A DNA stretch of 64,000 bases from positions 620,001 through 684,000 of the forward strand of contig CAVTJG010000009.1 of NCBI GenBank assembly GCA_963735025.1, in the 5' to 3' direction. The stretch's first letter is position 1. Every line of letters starts with the position of its first letter. Positions 52,774 through 61,779 of the stretch are shown here, piece by piece. Position numbers and translations under genes: made by a program. A model generated the notes under the pieces. The model searched no databases, was not told where the DNA came from, and worked only from the letters and a program-made list of their open reading frames with translations. The stretch is from JAABRB01 sp963735025 (lineage in GTDB: Bacteria > Pseudomonadota > Gammaproteobacteria > Burkholderiales > SG8-39).

Positions 52774-54274
52774 ATGTCCCTGGCGGTAGTACACAGCCGA
52801 GCGCTCGCCGGGCTCGCGGCGCCCCTCGTAACCGTCGAAGTGCATCTCGGCAACGGATTGCCGAGCTTCACGATCGTCGGATTGCCGGACACCGAGGTGA
52901 AAGAGAGCCGCGAGCGGGTCCGCGCAGCGCTGGTCAACTGTAATTTCCAATTTCCCGCGCGACGCATCACTGTCAACCTGGCGCCGGCGGAACTCCCCAA
53001 GGAAAGCGGGCGCTTCGATCTGCCGATCGCCCTCGGCATTCTCGCCGCTTCGCGGCAGGTTCCCGCCGAGTCGCTCGAGCGCTACGAATTTGCCGGCGAG
53101 CTCTCGCTTTCCGGCGAGCTGCGACCTGTGCGCGGGGCGCTGGCAATGACCCTCGGCGCGGCGCGGGACGGCCGCGCGTTCGTGCTGCCGACCGAGAGTG
53201 CGCGCGAGGCGGCGCTGGTCGACGGTGCGAGCGTTCATCCGGCCGCGAGTCTGCTCGCGGTATGCGCGCATCTCTCGGGTGCTACGCCGCTCGCAGTGCA
53301 GCCTCCGCGCCAGCCGCCTCCCGCAGCAGAGCATCTCGATCTTGCCGACGTGAGAGGGCAAGCGCACGCCAAGCGTGCGCTCGAAGTCGCTGCGGCCGGC
53401 GGACACAGCTTGTTGATGGTCGGGCCGCCGGGCACCGGTAAGTCGATGCTTGCGGCGCGGCTGCCTGGCGTCTTGCCGCCGATGACCGAGGCGGAGGCGC
53501 TCGACTCCGCGGCAGTGCGTTCGCTATCGACCGGCGGATTTTGCATGAACGACTGGCGCCGACGTCCTTTTCGTACGCCCCATCACTCGGCGTCCAGCGT
53601 CGCGCTCGTGGGTGGCGGCGGCGATCCGCGCCCCGGCGAGATCTCGCTCGCGCATCGCGGTGTCCTCTTCCTCGACGAGCTGCCGGAATTCGATCGCCGG
53701 GTGCTCGAAGTGCTGCGCGAGCCGCTCGAATCGGGCCGAGTGACGATCTCGCGCGCGGCACGCCAGGTGGACTTTCCGGCGTGCTTCCAGCTGGTCGCGG
53801 CGATGAACCCGTGTCCGTGCGGGTACCTCGGCCATTACGGCGGCAAGTGCTCCTGCACGCCGGACCAGGTCGCGCGTTATCGTGGCAAGATCTCCGGCCC
53901 GCTGCTCGACCGCATCGATATCCAGATCGAAGTCCCCGCCGTGCCGCAGGACGATCTCTTGCGTCAGTCGAGCGGCGAATCCTCCGCCACCGTGCGCGGG
54001 CGCGTCGAGCAGGCGCGCGCCGCGCAGCTCGCGCGGCAGGGCAAGTCGAACAGCGAGCTCGGCGCGCGCGAGCTCGAGGGACATTGCCGCGCCGAGGCTC
54101 CTGCGCGAGACACTCCTGAAGAATGCAATCGGCCGGCTCAATTTGTCCGCACGCGCGTACCATCGCGTTCTGCGGCTCGCGCGAACGATTGCCGATCTCG
54201 CCGGCGTCGAAGCGGTCGGTGCGGCGCACGTCGCCGAAGCGATACAGTACCGGCGACTCGACCGCGCCGGATGA
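52774..54274 (+). pseudogene. comM: ComM/YifB-type Mg-chelatase-like AAA+ protein, one apparent frameshift near the 3' end
   Basis: Starts MSLAVVHSRALAGL at 52774. The N-terminal Lon-like domain (VEVHLGNGLPSFTIVGLPDT) is followed by the AAA+ module: Walker A SLLMVGPPGTGKSMLAARLP, FRTPHHSASSVALVGGGGDP, Walker B HRGVLFLDELPEFDRR and zinc-like CPCGYLGHYGGKCSCTPDQV. At GAGG (54096-54097) one extra G breaks the frame; one frame on, the text resumes LLRETLLKNAIGRLNLSARA, YHRVLRLARTIADLAG and ends RRLDRAG at 54272-54274. Corrected length about 500 residues, as in the family. ComM is a branch-migration helicase for transformation. Confidence 0.9.
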
Positions 54275-54353
54275 CCCGGTCATCGAGCATTTGCTGCGGT
54301 GCGTCCGGCGATCCGGTCGCGAGCGTCAATGCGACAGGAGTTGAACAAGAAGA

Positions 54354-55607
54354 ATGGCCCTGTTGGATCAATCTCCTCACCGAAGCACCGAACGAACGCA
54401 ATGGCTCGTCGTGTGGATCGCTTTCGCGGCCGGAATCGTCGCGGCGGGCCACATCGGCAAGCTGCCTCCGGCGCTTCCGGACATCCGCGCCGAGCTGAAC
54501 GTCAGTCTTGTCACGGCGGGCTGGATCGCCTCGATGATCTCCGCCACGAGCTTCGGTCTCGGGCTCTTCGCGGGCGCCATCGCGGACCGCATCGGCCATC
54601 GCCGCGTGCTCGTGTTTGGTCTGGTCACGCTGGCGGCCGGCAGCCTGCTCGGTGCATTCGCCCATTCCGGCGAGTCCATGCTGGCATCGCGCTTCGTCGA
54701 GGGTCTGGGCTTCACCTCGTGCATCGTGGCCGGCGGGGCGATCATCGCGCGCGCGACGTCGTACAAGGACCGGGGATGGGCGCTCGGTGTCTGGGCCGCG
54801 TACATGCCCGTCGGCTTCGCCGGCATGCTGATCGTGTCGGCGCTGGTCGTCGATCGGTTCGGGTGGCGACTTCTATGGGGAACGAGCGCCGCCGTGACGC
54901 TCGCCTGCGCGCTCGTCTTTTTTCTCGCCACCGCGGGATGGCAGCGCGCACAGAAGCGCAGCACGCATCGGGAGTCCATCCTCCGCAGCGTCGGCCGCAG
55001 CGTGGCCGTCCCGGGCGCCGTGCTGGTCGCGCTTACCTTCGGCCTCTACGCGGCACAGCACATTTCGATGATGAACTGGCTGCCTACCTACATGGTCGAG
55101 GTCCACGGCTCTGCCCCCCTGATCTCGGCGGGCGTGCCAGCGCTGGTATTGGCATTCAACGCAGCGGGCAGCTATCTCGGAGGCTGGGCGATGGGTCGCG
55201 GGGCGCCGATCTGGTTCCTGCTCACGCTGGGATCGGTCGGCATGGCCATCACAGAGGTCGGCATCGTGTCCCAGGCGCTCCCGAACGAGCTGCGGCTCGT
55301 CATCGCCTGCGGTTTCGGCGTCTTCGGCGGGCTCATCCCCGCCGCCGCGCTCGCTGCGGCTCCAGTGTATGCAACGTCGGCTGCCCTGATCGGCTCGATG
55401 GGCGGGCTCATGGTCATGGGATCGAACACCGGGCAGCTTTTCGGCCCGCCGGTGCTTGCGGCGGGGCGGGAATACGCGGGAAGCTGGGAAGGGACGCTCG
55501 GACTCCTGCTGAGCTTCGCCGTCGCGGCCGCGGCTTTGTCGCTTGCATCCCGGACAATGGAACGCCGCGCTGCCCACGCGACGCATCTCCGGGAGACGGT
55601 AAAGTAG
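54354..55607 (+). CDS. MFS transporter (CynX/NimT-like group)
   Basis: 417 residues, 12 predicted helices. The loop 2-3 motif is GLFAGAIADRIGHRRVLVFG (G-x3-D-R-x-G-H-R-R), and a second conserved region is LASRFVEGLGFTSCIVAGGA. It lies 57 bases before pobA on the same strand, suggesting uptake or efflux related to 4-hydroxybenzoate or a similar acid; specificity is not evident. Confidence 0.85.
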   Translation: MALLDQSPHRSTERTQWLVVWIAFAAGIVAAGHIGKLPPALPDIRAELNVSLVTAGWIASMISATSFGLGLFAGAIADRIGHRRVLVFGLVTLAAGSLLGAFAHSGESMLASRFVEGLGFTSCIVAGGAIIARATSYKDRGWALGVWAAYMPVGFAGMLIVSALVVDRFGWRLLWGTSAAVTLACALVFFLATAGWQRAQKRSTHRESILRSVGRSVAVPGAVLVALTFGLYAAQHISMMNWLPTYMVEVHGSAPLISAGVPALVLAFNAAGSYLGGWAMGRGAPIWFLLTLGSVGMAITEVGIVSQALPNELRLVIACGFGVFGGLIPAAALAAAPVYATSAALIGSMGGLMVMGSNTGQLFGPPVLAAGREYAGSWEGTLGLLLSFAVAAAALSLASRTMERRAAHATHLRETVK

Positions 55608-55664
55608 TAGCTACCGGTCGGATCGTGCGCCCGTCGCCGGTCCGCTTGATCTAGGAGGATCGCC

Positions 55665-56840
55665 ATGCGTACACAAGTCGGCATCGTCGGAGCGGGCCCC
55701 GCGGGGCTGCTGCTCTCGCACCTGCTGCATCTGCAGGGAATCGAATCAGTCGTCCTCGAGATTCGCAGCCGCGCGGAGATCGAGGCGACGCTCCGCGCGG
55801 GCGTGCTCGAGCAGGGCACCGTGGATCTGCTGACGGCGACCGGCGTCGGCGAGCGCATGAAGCGCGAGGGCTTCATGCACAAGGGCATCGAGCTGCGCTT
55901 CGGCGGTCAGTCGCATCGGATCGATCTCACCGGGCTCACCGGCGGACGCGCGATCACCGTGTATGCCCAGCACGAGGTCATCAAGGATCTCGTGAAGGCG
56001 CGCCTCGACGTGGGCGGCGCGATCGTTTTCGAGGCGAAGGATGTGAACATCCATAACTTCACGGCGGACAAGCCGCTGATCCGCTATGAGCACGACGGTG
56101 TCGAGCACTCGCTGGAATGCGACTTCATCGCCGGCTGCGACGGCTTTCACGGTGTGTGCCGGCGCTCGCTCCCGAAGGGCGCGCTCACCGTCTACGAGCG
56201 CACGTACCCGTTCGGATGGTTCGGCATCCTCGCCAAGGCGCCGCCCTCCACCGAGGAGCTCATCTATACGCTGCATCAGCGCGGCTTCGCGCTGGTCAGC
56301 ACCCGCTCGCCCGAGGTGCAGCGTCTCTACTTCCAGTGCGATCCGCTCGACAATGTGGACACCTGGTCCGACGACCGGATCTGGGAGGAGTTTCAGGCGC
56401 GGCTCGCAACGCACGAAGGCTGGAAGCTGATCGAAGGGCCGATCTTCCAGAAGGGCATCGTCGCGATGCGGAGCTTCGTCGCCGAGCCGATGCGCTTCGG
56501 CCGGCTCTTTCTGGCCGGCGATTCGGCGCACATCGTTCCGCCGACCGGCGCAAAGGGCCTGAATCTCGCCGTCGCCGACGTCAACGTGCTCGCGAAGGCG
56601 CTCGTCGCGCATTATCGGACGGGAAGCGGCGAGGCACTCGACGCGTACTCCACGACATGCCTGCGGCGCATCTGGAAGGCCCAGCGCTTTTCGTGGTGGA
56701 TGACGTCGATGCTGCATCGCGCGCCGGGCGGCGACGCCTTCCAGCACCGCGTGCAACTCGCCGAGCTCGACTACGTCACAAGCTCCCAGGCGGCGTCGAC
56801 GAGCCTCGCCGAAAACTACGTCGGTTTTCCGATGGATTGA
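55665..56840 (+). CDS. pobA: 4-hydroxybenzoate 3-monooxygenase (p-hydroxybenzoate hydroxylase)
   Basis: 391 residues, the family's standard length. GIVGAGPAGLLLSHLLHLQG (FAD motif), RAGVLEQGTVDLLTATGVGE, IAGCDGFHGVCRRSLP (DG motif), LFLAGDSAHIVPPTGAKGLN (GD motif) and LRRIWKAQRFSWWMTSMLHR are near-identical to PobA of Pseudomonas. It converts 4-hydroxybenzoate to protocatechuate with NADPH and O2. AGGAGG precedes the ATG. No pobR or protocatechuate ring-cleavage genes are adjacent. Confidence 0.96.
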   Translation: MRTQVGIVGAGPAGLLLSHLLHLQGIESVVLEIRSRAEIEATLRAGVLEQGTVDLLTATGVGERMKREGFMHKGIELRFGGQSHRIDLTGLTGGRAITVYAQHEVIKDLVKARLDVGGAIVFEAKDVNIHNFTADKPLIRYEHDGVEHSLECDFIAGCDGFHGVCRRSLPKGALTVYERTYPFGWFGILAKAPPSTEELIYTLHQRGFALVSTRSPEVQRLYFQCDPLDNVDTWSDDRIWEEFQARLATHEGWKLIEGPIFQKGIVAMRSFVAEPMRFGRLFLAGDSAHIVPPTGAKGLNLAVADVNVLAKALVAHYRTGSGEALDAYSTTCLRRIWKAQRFSWWMTSMLHRAPGGDAFQHRVQLAELDYVTSSQAASTSLAENYVGFPMD

Positions 56841-56856
56841 GGGAAGGGACCGGCGC

Positions 56857-57684
56857 TTGGCGACCTACGCGATCGGCGACGTCCAGGGCTGCTTTGCCGA
56901 GCTCGAGCGGCTGCTCGACGAGATCCGCTTCGACGCCGCGCGCGACCGGCTCTGGTTCGTGGGCGACCTCGTGAACCGCGGTCCGCAATCGGCCGAGGTC
57001 CTGCGCTTCGTGAAATCGCTCGGTGACAGCGCGGTGACCGTCCTCGGCAATCACGACATTCATCTTTTCGCGCACGTGGCGGGCTACGGCAAGAAGCGCG
57101 CCGACGATTCGTTCGGGGACGTGCTCGCCGCGCCGGATTGCGACGCGCTGGTGGAGTGGCTGCGGGCGCGACCCATGATGCACGTCGATCAAGGCTACGC
57201 AATGGTGCACGCGGGATTGCTGCCCGCGTGGTCGATCGAGCGGGCTCAGGAACTGGCGACAGAGGTGGAGTCGGCATTGCGCGCGCCCGACTACCGCACG
57301 TTTCTTGCAGGGCTGTACGGCAGTCAGCCCGATCGCTGGCAGGAGCGTTTGCGGGGGATCGATCGGCTGCGCGTAGTGGTGAATGCCATGACGCGCATGC
57401 GGTTCGTCGATCCGAACGGGGTCATGGACTTTCGCGCGAAAGGCGAGCTCGAGAGTGCGCCGCGCGGCTACCTGCCTTGGTTCGACGTGCCGGGCCGCGC
57501 AAGCGCCAGAGTGCCAATTGTCTGCGGGCACTGGTCGGCGCTCGGCCTGCTGATCCGTCCCGATCTGCTTGCGCTCGACAGCGGCTGCGTCTGGGGCGGC
57601 CGGCTTACTGCGGTGCGTCTGGAGGATCGGAGCGTGTTCCAGGTGGCGTGCCAGGCCGCGCCAGAGCCAGAACGCCGGCAATAG
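56857..57684 (+). CDS. apaH: Symmetrical bis(5'-nucleosyl)-tetraphosphatase
   Basis: 275 residues from TTG 56857 with GAGGGAAGGGA upstream. The metallophosphatase motifs are in order: YAIGDVQGCFAEL, FVGDLVNRGPQSAEVLRFV, TVLGNHDIHLFAHVAGYGKK, YAMVHAGLLPAW and CGHWSALGL. Hydrolyses Ap4A to two ADP. The start is only 16 bases after pobA. Its last 80 bases overlap the convergent plsC-like gene. Confidence 0.94.
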   Translation: MATYAIGDVQGCFAELERLLDEIRFDAARDRLWFVGDLVNRGPQSAEVLRFVKSLGDSAVTVLGNHDIHLFAHVAGYGKKRADDSFGDVLAAPDCDALVEWLRARPMMHVDQGYAMVHAGLLPAWSIERAQELATEVESALRAPDYRTFLAGLYGSQPDRWQERLRGIDRLRVVVNAMTRMRFVDPNGVMDFRAKGELESAPRGYLPWFDVPGRASARVPIVCGHWSALGLLIRPDLLALDSGCVWGGRLTAVRLEDRSVFQVACQAAPEPERRQ

Positions 57685-58411
57685 CCGTCTCCGCCTGCTG
57701 CGCAAGCTCCCTGCGGTGAAGGCCGCGTGCGGGGATCGCGGACGCGAAGTGCAGCTCCGCAACAAGCGTTGGCGCCGACACGAGGCGCCAGATCGATTCG
57801 ACGAGCGTCATGTCGCCGACGAAAGCCGGCGCGTCGGTCCACGCACCATCCGGATCGGTATAGCGAATCCCGACCGGCTGCAGCACGGCCTCGGCGTCCA
57901 CCGCGCTCTGAAAAAGCGCACGATGGAAGCTATTCAAGATCCGGCCGTCGCTGGTCGTCCCCTCCGGGAACATCGCGAACACCCGGCCCGTCGAGAGCGT
58001 GGTGGCCACGCGGCCATTGATGTGCCTCGCATGGTGACCTCGGCCGCGCTCTATGAAGAGCGTGCCGGCCTGCGCGCACAGCTTTCCGATCACGGGCCAG
58101 CGCCGGACCTCGTCCTTTGCGACGAACACCGCCGGCCGCACTGCGAAGATCGTCATGACGTCGAGCCACGACACGTGATTGGCGACGAGCATACAGCGCG
58201 GCGGCAGCGCGGCCGGCTCGTTGAGGCAAGACACGCGTACATTTAGAATCGCGAGCAGTCGCCGCGCCCAGCGCCGGAGTTCGTTATCCTGACCGGCCGC
58301 GTCGAGCCGCGGAAAGCGCACTCCGGTCACCCACAGTCCGCGGACGACGTGGCCGACGATGCGTACGATGCGGATGACGCGAGTGGGGAGGCTGGTGGGG
58401 GCGTTGTGCAT
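57605..58411 (-). CDS. 1-acyl-sn-glycerol-3-phosphate acyltransferase (PlsC family)
   Basis: 268 residues from MHNAPTSLPTRVIRIVRIVG. The catalytic motif is NHVSWLD (H-x4-D) within CMLVANHVSWLDVMTIFAVR, and the acceptor-binding motif FPEGTTS within RVFAMFPEGTTSDGRILNSF. One N-terminal hydrophobic segment. Makes phosphatidate from lysophosphatidate at the inner membrane. The C-terminal ~27 codons overlap apaH on the other strand. Confidence 0.9.
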   Translation of the reverse strand: MHNAPTSLPTRVIRIVRIVGHVVRGLWVTGVRFPRLDAAGQDNELRRWARRLLAILNVRVSCLNEPAALPPRCMLVANHVSWLDVMTIFAVRPAVFVAKDEVRRWPVIGKLCAQAGTLFIERGRGHHARHINGRVATTLSTGRVFAMFPEGTTSDGRILNSFHRALFQSAVDAEAVLQPVGIRYTDPDGAWTDAPAFVGDMTLVESIWRLVSAPTLVAELHFASAIPARGLHRRELAQQAETAIAGVLALARPGTPPGTRSDPPDAPQ

Positions 58412-58480
58412 CGCGGCGAGCGCTCCGGCAAAGTAGGGCGCCGACGCGTGGATTGTAATGGTGTAACGGGGGAGATCTAA

Positions 58481-58912
58481 ATGTCGGATTGCGTGTTTTG
58501 CAGGATCGTCGCGGGAGAGATTCCTGCAAGCGTCGTTCACGAGGACGATGACACCATCGCGTTCATGGACATCGGGTCGGTGAATCCGGGTCACGTGCTG
58601 GTCGCGACCAAGCGGCACGTGGAGAACCTCTTCCGGCTCGACGAGGCATCGGGCGCCGCAGTCGGCCGGACGGTGGTGCGCGTCGCGCGCGCAATCGAGG
58701 AAGCGTTTGCGCCCGAGGGGCTCAGCCAGTACCAGGCGAACGGCAAGCTCGCCGGGCAGACCGTGTTCCATTTCCACGTGCATCTCGTGCCGCGCCGGCG
58801 GGAAGACGGCATGAAGATCGACTGGCCCGCGCGCAATCCCGGGCGCGATTCGCTCGAGGCCGACGCCGCCGCGATCCGCAAGGCGCTGCAGCAGGAGTCG
58901 GGGGGCAGGTAG
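58481..58912 (+). CDS. HIT-family nucleotide-binding protein
   Basis: 143 residues. CVFCRIVAGEIPASVVHEDD (zinc/dimer N-terminus), NPGHVLVATKRHVENLF and the histidine triad HFHVHLVPRR, in which the second His is the nucleophile. Probably an Hint-like phosphoramidase or Ap4A-type hydrolase, which may be relevant to apaH two genes upstream. Confidence 0.92.
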   Translation: MSDCVFCRIVAGEIPASVVHEDDDTIAFMDIGSVNPGHVLVATKRHVENLFRLDEASGAAVGRTVVRVARAIEEAFAPEGLSQYQANGKLAGQTVFHFHVHLVPRRREDGMKIDWPARNPGRDSLEADAAAIRKALQQESGGR

Positions 58913-58960
58913 ACTCGAACCACCCCGTCGGGTCATGCAGTCAGAATGGCGCTCTGGAAC

Positions 58961-59005
58961 ACCACCCCGGCTGCTGCGCAGCCACCCCTCCTCGGAGAGG
59001 AGGGG
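58961..59005. repeat. Half copy of the CCTCC-type palindromic element
   Basis: CACCACCCCGGCTGCTGCGCAG-like inner part followed by CCACCCCTCCTC and GAGAGGAGGGG. It corresponds to the right half of the element at 45597-45702 and ends 23 bases before the amidohydrolase start. Confidence 0.65.
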
Positions 59006-59027
59006 ATGATGCTAACGAGGCGATCCC

Positions 59028-60701
59028 ATGGCATTCGACCTACTTCTCCGGAACGGACTTGTCGTCGACGGCACCGGTCGGCCCGCGATGCGCGCCGATG
59101 TCGGAGTCACTGACGGACGCATTGCCGAAATCGGCAAGTTCGCGGACGGCGCGGCGCGCGTCATCGATGCGACGGATCTGGTCGTGGCGCCCGGGTTCAT
59201 CGACCCGCACACGCATTACGACGCACAGATCTGCTGGGATGGCGCGGTCACACCGTCGTCATGGCACGGCGTGACGTCGGTCGTGATGGGCAATTGCGGT
59301 GTCGGCATCGCGCCCTGCCGGCCCGCCGCCCGCGAGGTGGCGATGCACGACCTCGTGAACGTCGAAGCCATTCCGTTCGAAGTGCTCGATCGCGGCATCA
59401 CCTGGGACTGGGAGACATTTCCCGAGTACCTTGACGCGGCGGCGCGCCGCAAGCCAGCCGTCAATCTGGCGTTCCTTGCGCCGCTCACGCCGTTTCGACA
59501 CTACGTGATGGGTGAGGCGTCGATCGAGCGCGCTGCGACACCCGACGAAACCGCGCGCATCGCAGGTCTGCTCGGCGAAGCGCTCGATGCCGGCGCATTC
59601 GGATTTTCCAGCACGATCCTCAATCAGCACCTCGGTTTTGGCGGACGACCGCTCGCCTGTCGCAACGCGAGTCGCGAGGAACTGAAGGCTTATGCCCGCA
59701 CGCTGAAGGCCCGGGACAAGGGCGCCATCGAAATCGCGCTGACCCGGCAAATCGCGGTGCTGGAGCAGGACGGACTCGAGATCCTCGACCTGCTGCTCAC
59801 GGAGAGTGGGCGGCCCGTCACGTTCATCGCCATGTTCGATCGCGATGACCTGCCGGAGGCGGTTCGCGACACGCTGCGCAAGGCCGCGCCCTTGATCGCG
59901 CGCGGCGCGCGGCCGCAGACCTCGCCGCTACCGCTCACGCGCGAGATCAACATGCGCAGCCCCTTCTCGTTCGCCGCGTTTCCGTCGTGGAAGCGCGTGT
60001 TCGAGGACAAGTCGAAAGAGGCGCAGGCCGCCGTCTATCGCGACCCCGGGTTCCGGGATCAGTTTCGCGAGGAGCTGAAGCGGCCGCTCGCCTTCGGCAA
60101 CTGGGCGCGCGTTACCGTGCACGAGGTGAAGTCGCCGGCACTCAAGCGCTGGGAAGGCATGACGGTTGCGGAAGTTGCCGCCGCACAGGGCAAGGACGGC
60201 GTCGACGCGCTACTCGATCTCACGCTCGCCGACGAGCTCGAGAACGAGTTCACCATGGCCTCTTTCAACACGCGCACGGATCGCATGGCGGAGCTGCTCA
60301 ACGACCCCGCGATCCTCATCGGCCTGGGCGACGGGGGCGCGCACGTCGACATGCTGTGCGACTCGGGTTATCCCACTTACGTACTCGGCACGTGGGTGCG
60401 CGAGCGCAAGGTGTTGACACTCGAGCACGCGGTGCAGCGCATGACCGCCGATCCCGCGGACTTCTTCGGCATCCGCGACCGCGGTCGGCTTGCGCCGGGT
60501 CTCGCCGCCGACATCGCAATTTTCGATCCGGCGACGATCGGGTCGGCGGGTCGGCCGGAGCGCCGCTACGACCTTCCCGGTGGGGCCAAGCGCATGGTCA
60601 TGCGCTCTCACGGGGTCGAGTACACCGTCGTGAACGGCGCCGTGACCTGGGAGAAAGGCGCGCTGACGGATGCCGCCGCCGGAGTCGTCCTACGTTCCTA
60701 G
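59028..60701 (+). CDS. N-acyl-D-amino-acid deacylase / D-aminoacylase-type amidohydrolase
   Basis: 557 residues. FDLLLRNGLVVDGTGRPAMR, VVAPGFIDPHTHYDAQICWD (H-x-H metal motif), TSVVMGNCGVGIAPCRPAAR (the D-aminoacylase Cys ligand), GGAHVDMLCDSGYPTYVLGT and GRLAPGLAADIAIFDPATIG are typical of the family. Zn-dependent removal of an acyl group from a D-amino acid or a related amide. It stands alone on this strand; substrate unknown. Confidence 0.88.
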   Translation: MAFDLLLRNGLVVDGTGRPAMRADVGVTDGRIAEIGKFADGAARVIDATDLVVAPGFIDPHTHYDAQICWDGAVTPSSWHGVTSVVMGNCGVGIAPCRPAAREVAMHDLVNVEAIPFEVLDRGITWDWETFPEYLDAAARRKPAVNLAFLAPLTPFRHYVMGEASIERAATPDETARIAGLLGEALDAGAFGFSSTILNQHLGFGGRPLACRNASREELKAYARTLKARDKGAIEIALTRQIAVLEQDGLEILDLLLTESGRPVTFIAMFDRDDLPEAVRDTLRKAAPLIARGARPQTSPLPLTREINMRSPFSFAAFPSWKRVFEDKSKEAQAAVYRDPGFRDQFREELKRPLAFGNWARVTVHEVKSPALKRWEGMTVAEVAAAQGKDGVDALLDLTLADELENEFTMASFNTRTDRMAELLNDPAILIGLGDGGAHVDMLCDSGYPTYVLGTWVRERKVLTLEHAVQRMTADPADFFGIRDRGRLAPGLAADIAIFDPATIGSAGRPERRYDLPGGAKRMVMRSHGVEYTVVNGAVTWEKGALTDAAAGVVLRS

Positions 60702-60715
60702 AGAAGGACTGATCG

Positions 60716-60790
60716 CGTCATTCCCGCGCAAGCGGGAATCCAGTCCGAGTGCATTCAAGATGCTGGATCCCCGCTTGCGCGGGGATGACG
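60716..60790. repeat. Paired dRS3-like inverted repeat element
   Basis: CGTCATTCCCGCGCAAGCGG..ATCCAG (60716-60743) and CTGGATCCCCGCTTGCGCGG..GATGACG (60763-60790) are inverted 28-base arms with few mismatches around 19 bases; each arm contains its own hairpin. Same family as 45161-45238. It lies between the convergent amidohydrolase and PfkB-kinase genes. Confidence 0.8.
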
Positions 60791-60833
60791 GGCGCTTGAA
60801 GTGCTTTGCAGGTCTGCGCGGAACCCGCAACCC

Positions 60834-61769
60834 TCACCAAAGCTTCGCGCCGAACGCCTCCCGATAACGCGCGCCGATCGCCTCGCGCGTCGCCCGATGA
60901 TTTTGCCCGCCGCGCGCGGCAATCTTGAGCGACCCCATCAGCGAGGCGAGCTGCCCGGTTTTCTGCCAGTCCCAGCCCTGTCCGATTCCGTAGAGCAGCC
61001 CCGCGCGGTAGGCGTCGCCGCAACCGGTGGGATCGACGACCTCCTCGGCCTTCACGCACGGAATGTCGTGTCGCTTGCCCTCCGCGAAGATCGTCGAGCC
61101 TTCGCCTCCTCGCGTCACGATCACCGCGCGCACCAGGCTTGCGAGATCCGCGAGGCTCCGGCCCGTCTTCTCCTCGACCATCTTGCCTTCGTAATCGTTC
61201 ACCGCGAGGTAGCTCGCATCCTTCAGAAACGCGAGCACTTCCTCGCCGGAGAACATCGGCAACCCCTGGCCAGGATCGAAGACGAACGGAATGCCGGCTG
61301 CGACGAGCTCGCGCGCGTGCTGCAGCATGCCGTCCCGGCCATCGGGCGCAACGATCGCGAGCGCCGCTTTCAGGTCGGGCGTGATGCGATTCAGATGCGA
61401 GTGATTCATCGCGCCAGGGTGAAACGCGGTGATCTGATTGTCATCGAGGTCGGTCGTGATGAACGCCTGCGCCGTGAGCGTGTCGGGCACATGGCGCACG
61501 AAATCGCGCGCGAGCCCGAGGTGATCGAGCCGAGCGACGTACGAATTGGCATCGTCCCCGATCGTTGCCATGATCAGCGGGTCGCCGCCGAGCATCTTGA
61601 GGTTGTAGCCGATGTTCCCGGCGCAGCCGCCGAATTCCCGCCGCAGATCGGGCACGAGGAACGCGACGTTCAAGATGTGAATCTGTTCGGGAAGGATGTG
61701 CTCCTTGAACCGCCCGCGAAATACCATGATGTTGTCGTAAGCGATCGAGCCGCAGATGAGGATTCGCAT
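60834..61769 (-). CDS. PfkB-family carbohydrate/adenosine kinase
   Basis: 311 residues from MRILICGSIAYDNIMVFRGR. The first PfkB signature is FGGCAGNIGYNLKMLGGDPL, the second VDPTGCGDAYRAGLLYGIGQ with the catalytic Asp in a GCGD variant of GAGD. DYEGKMVEEKTGRSLADL is the N-[DE]-x-E-like region. Related proteobacterial proteins are annotated as ribokinase- or adenosine-kinase-like. Co-directional with the DUF3426 gene, prmA and accC. Confidence 0.88.
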   Translation of the reverse strand: MRILICGSIAYDNIMVFRGRFKEHILPEQIHILNVAFLVPDLRREFGGCAGNIGYNLKMLGGDPLIMATIGDDANSYVARLDHLGLARDFVRHVPDTLTAQAFITTDLDDNQITAFHPGAMNHSHLNRITPDLKAALAIVAPDGRDGMLQHARELVAAGIPFVFDPGQGLPMFSGEEVLAFLKDASYLAVNDYEGKMVEEKTGRSLADLASLVRAVIVTRGGEGSTIFAEGKRHDIPCVKAEEVVDPTGCGDAYRAGLLYGIGQGWDWQKTGQLASLMGSLKIAARGGQNHRATREAIGARYREAFGAKLW

Positions 61770-61779
61770 TGATCTCCGA

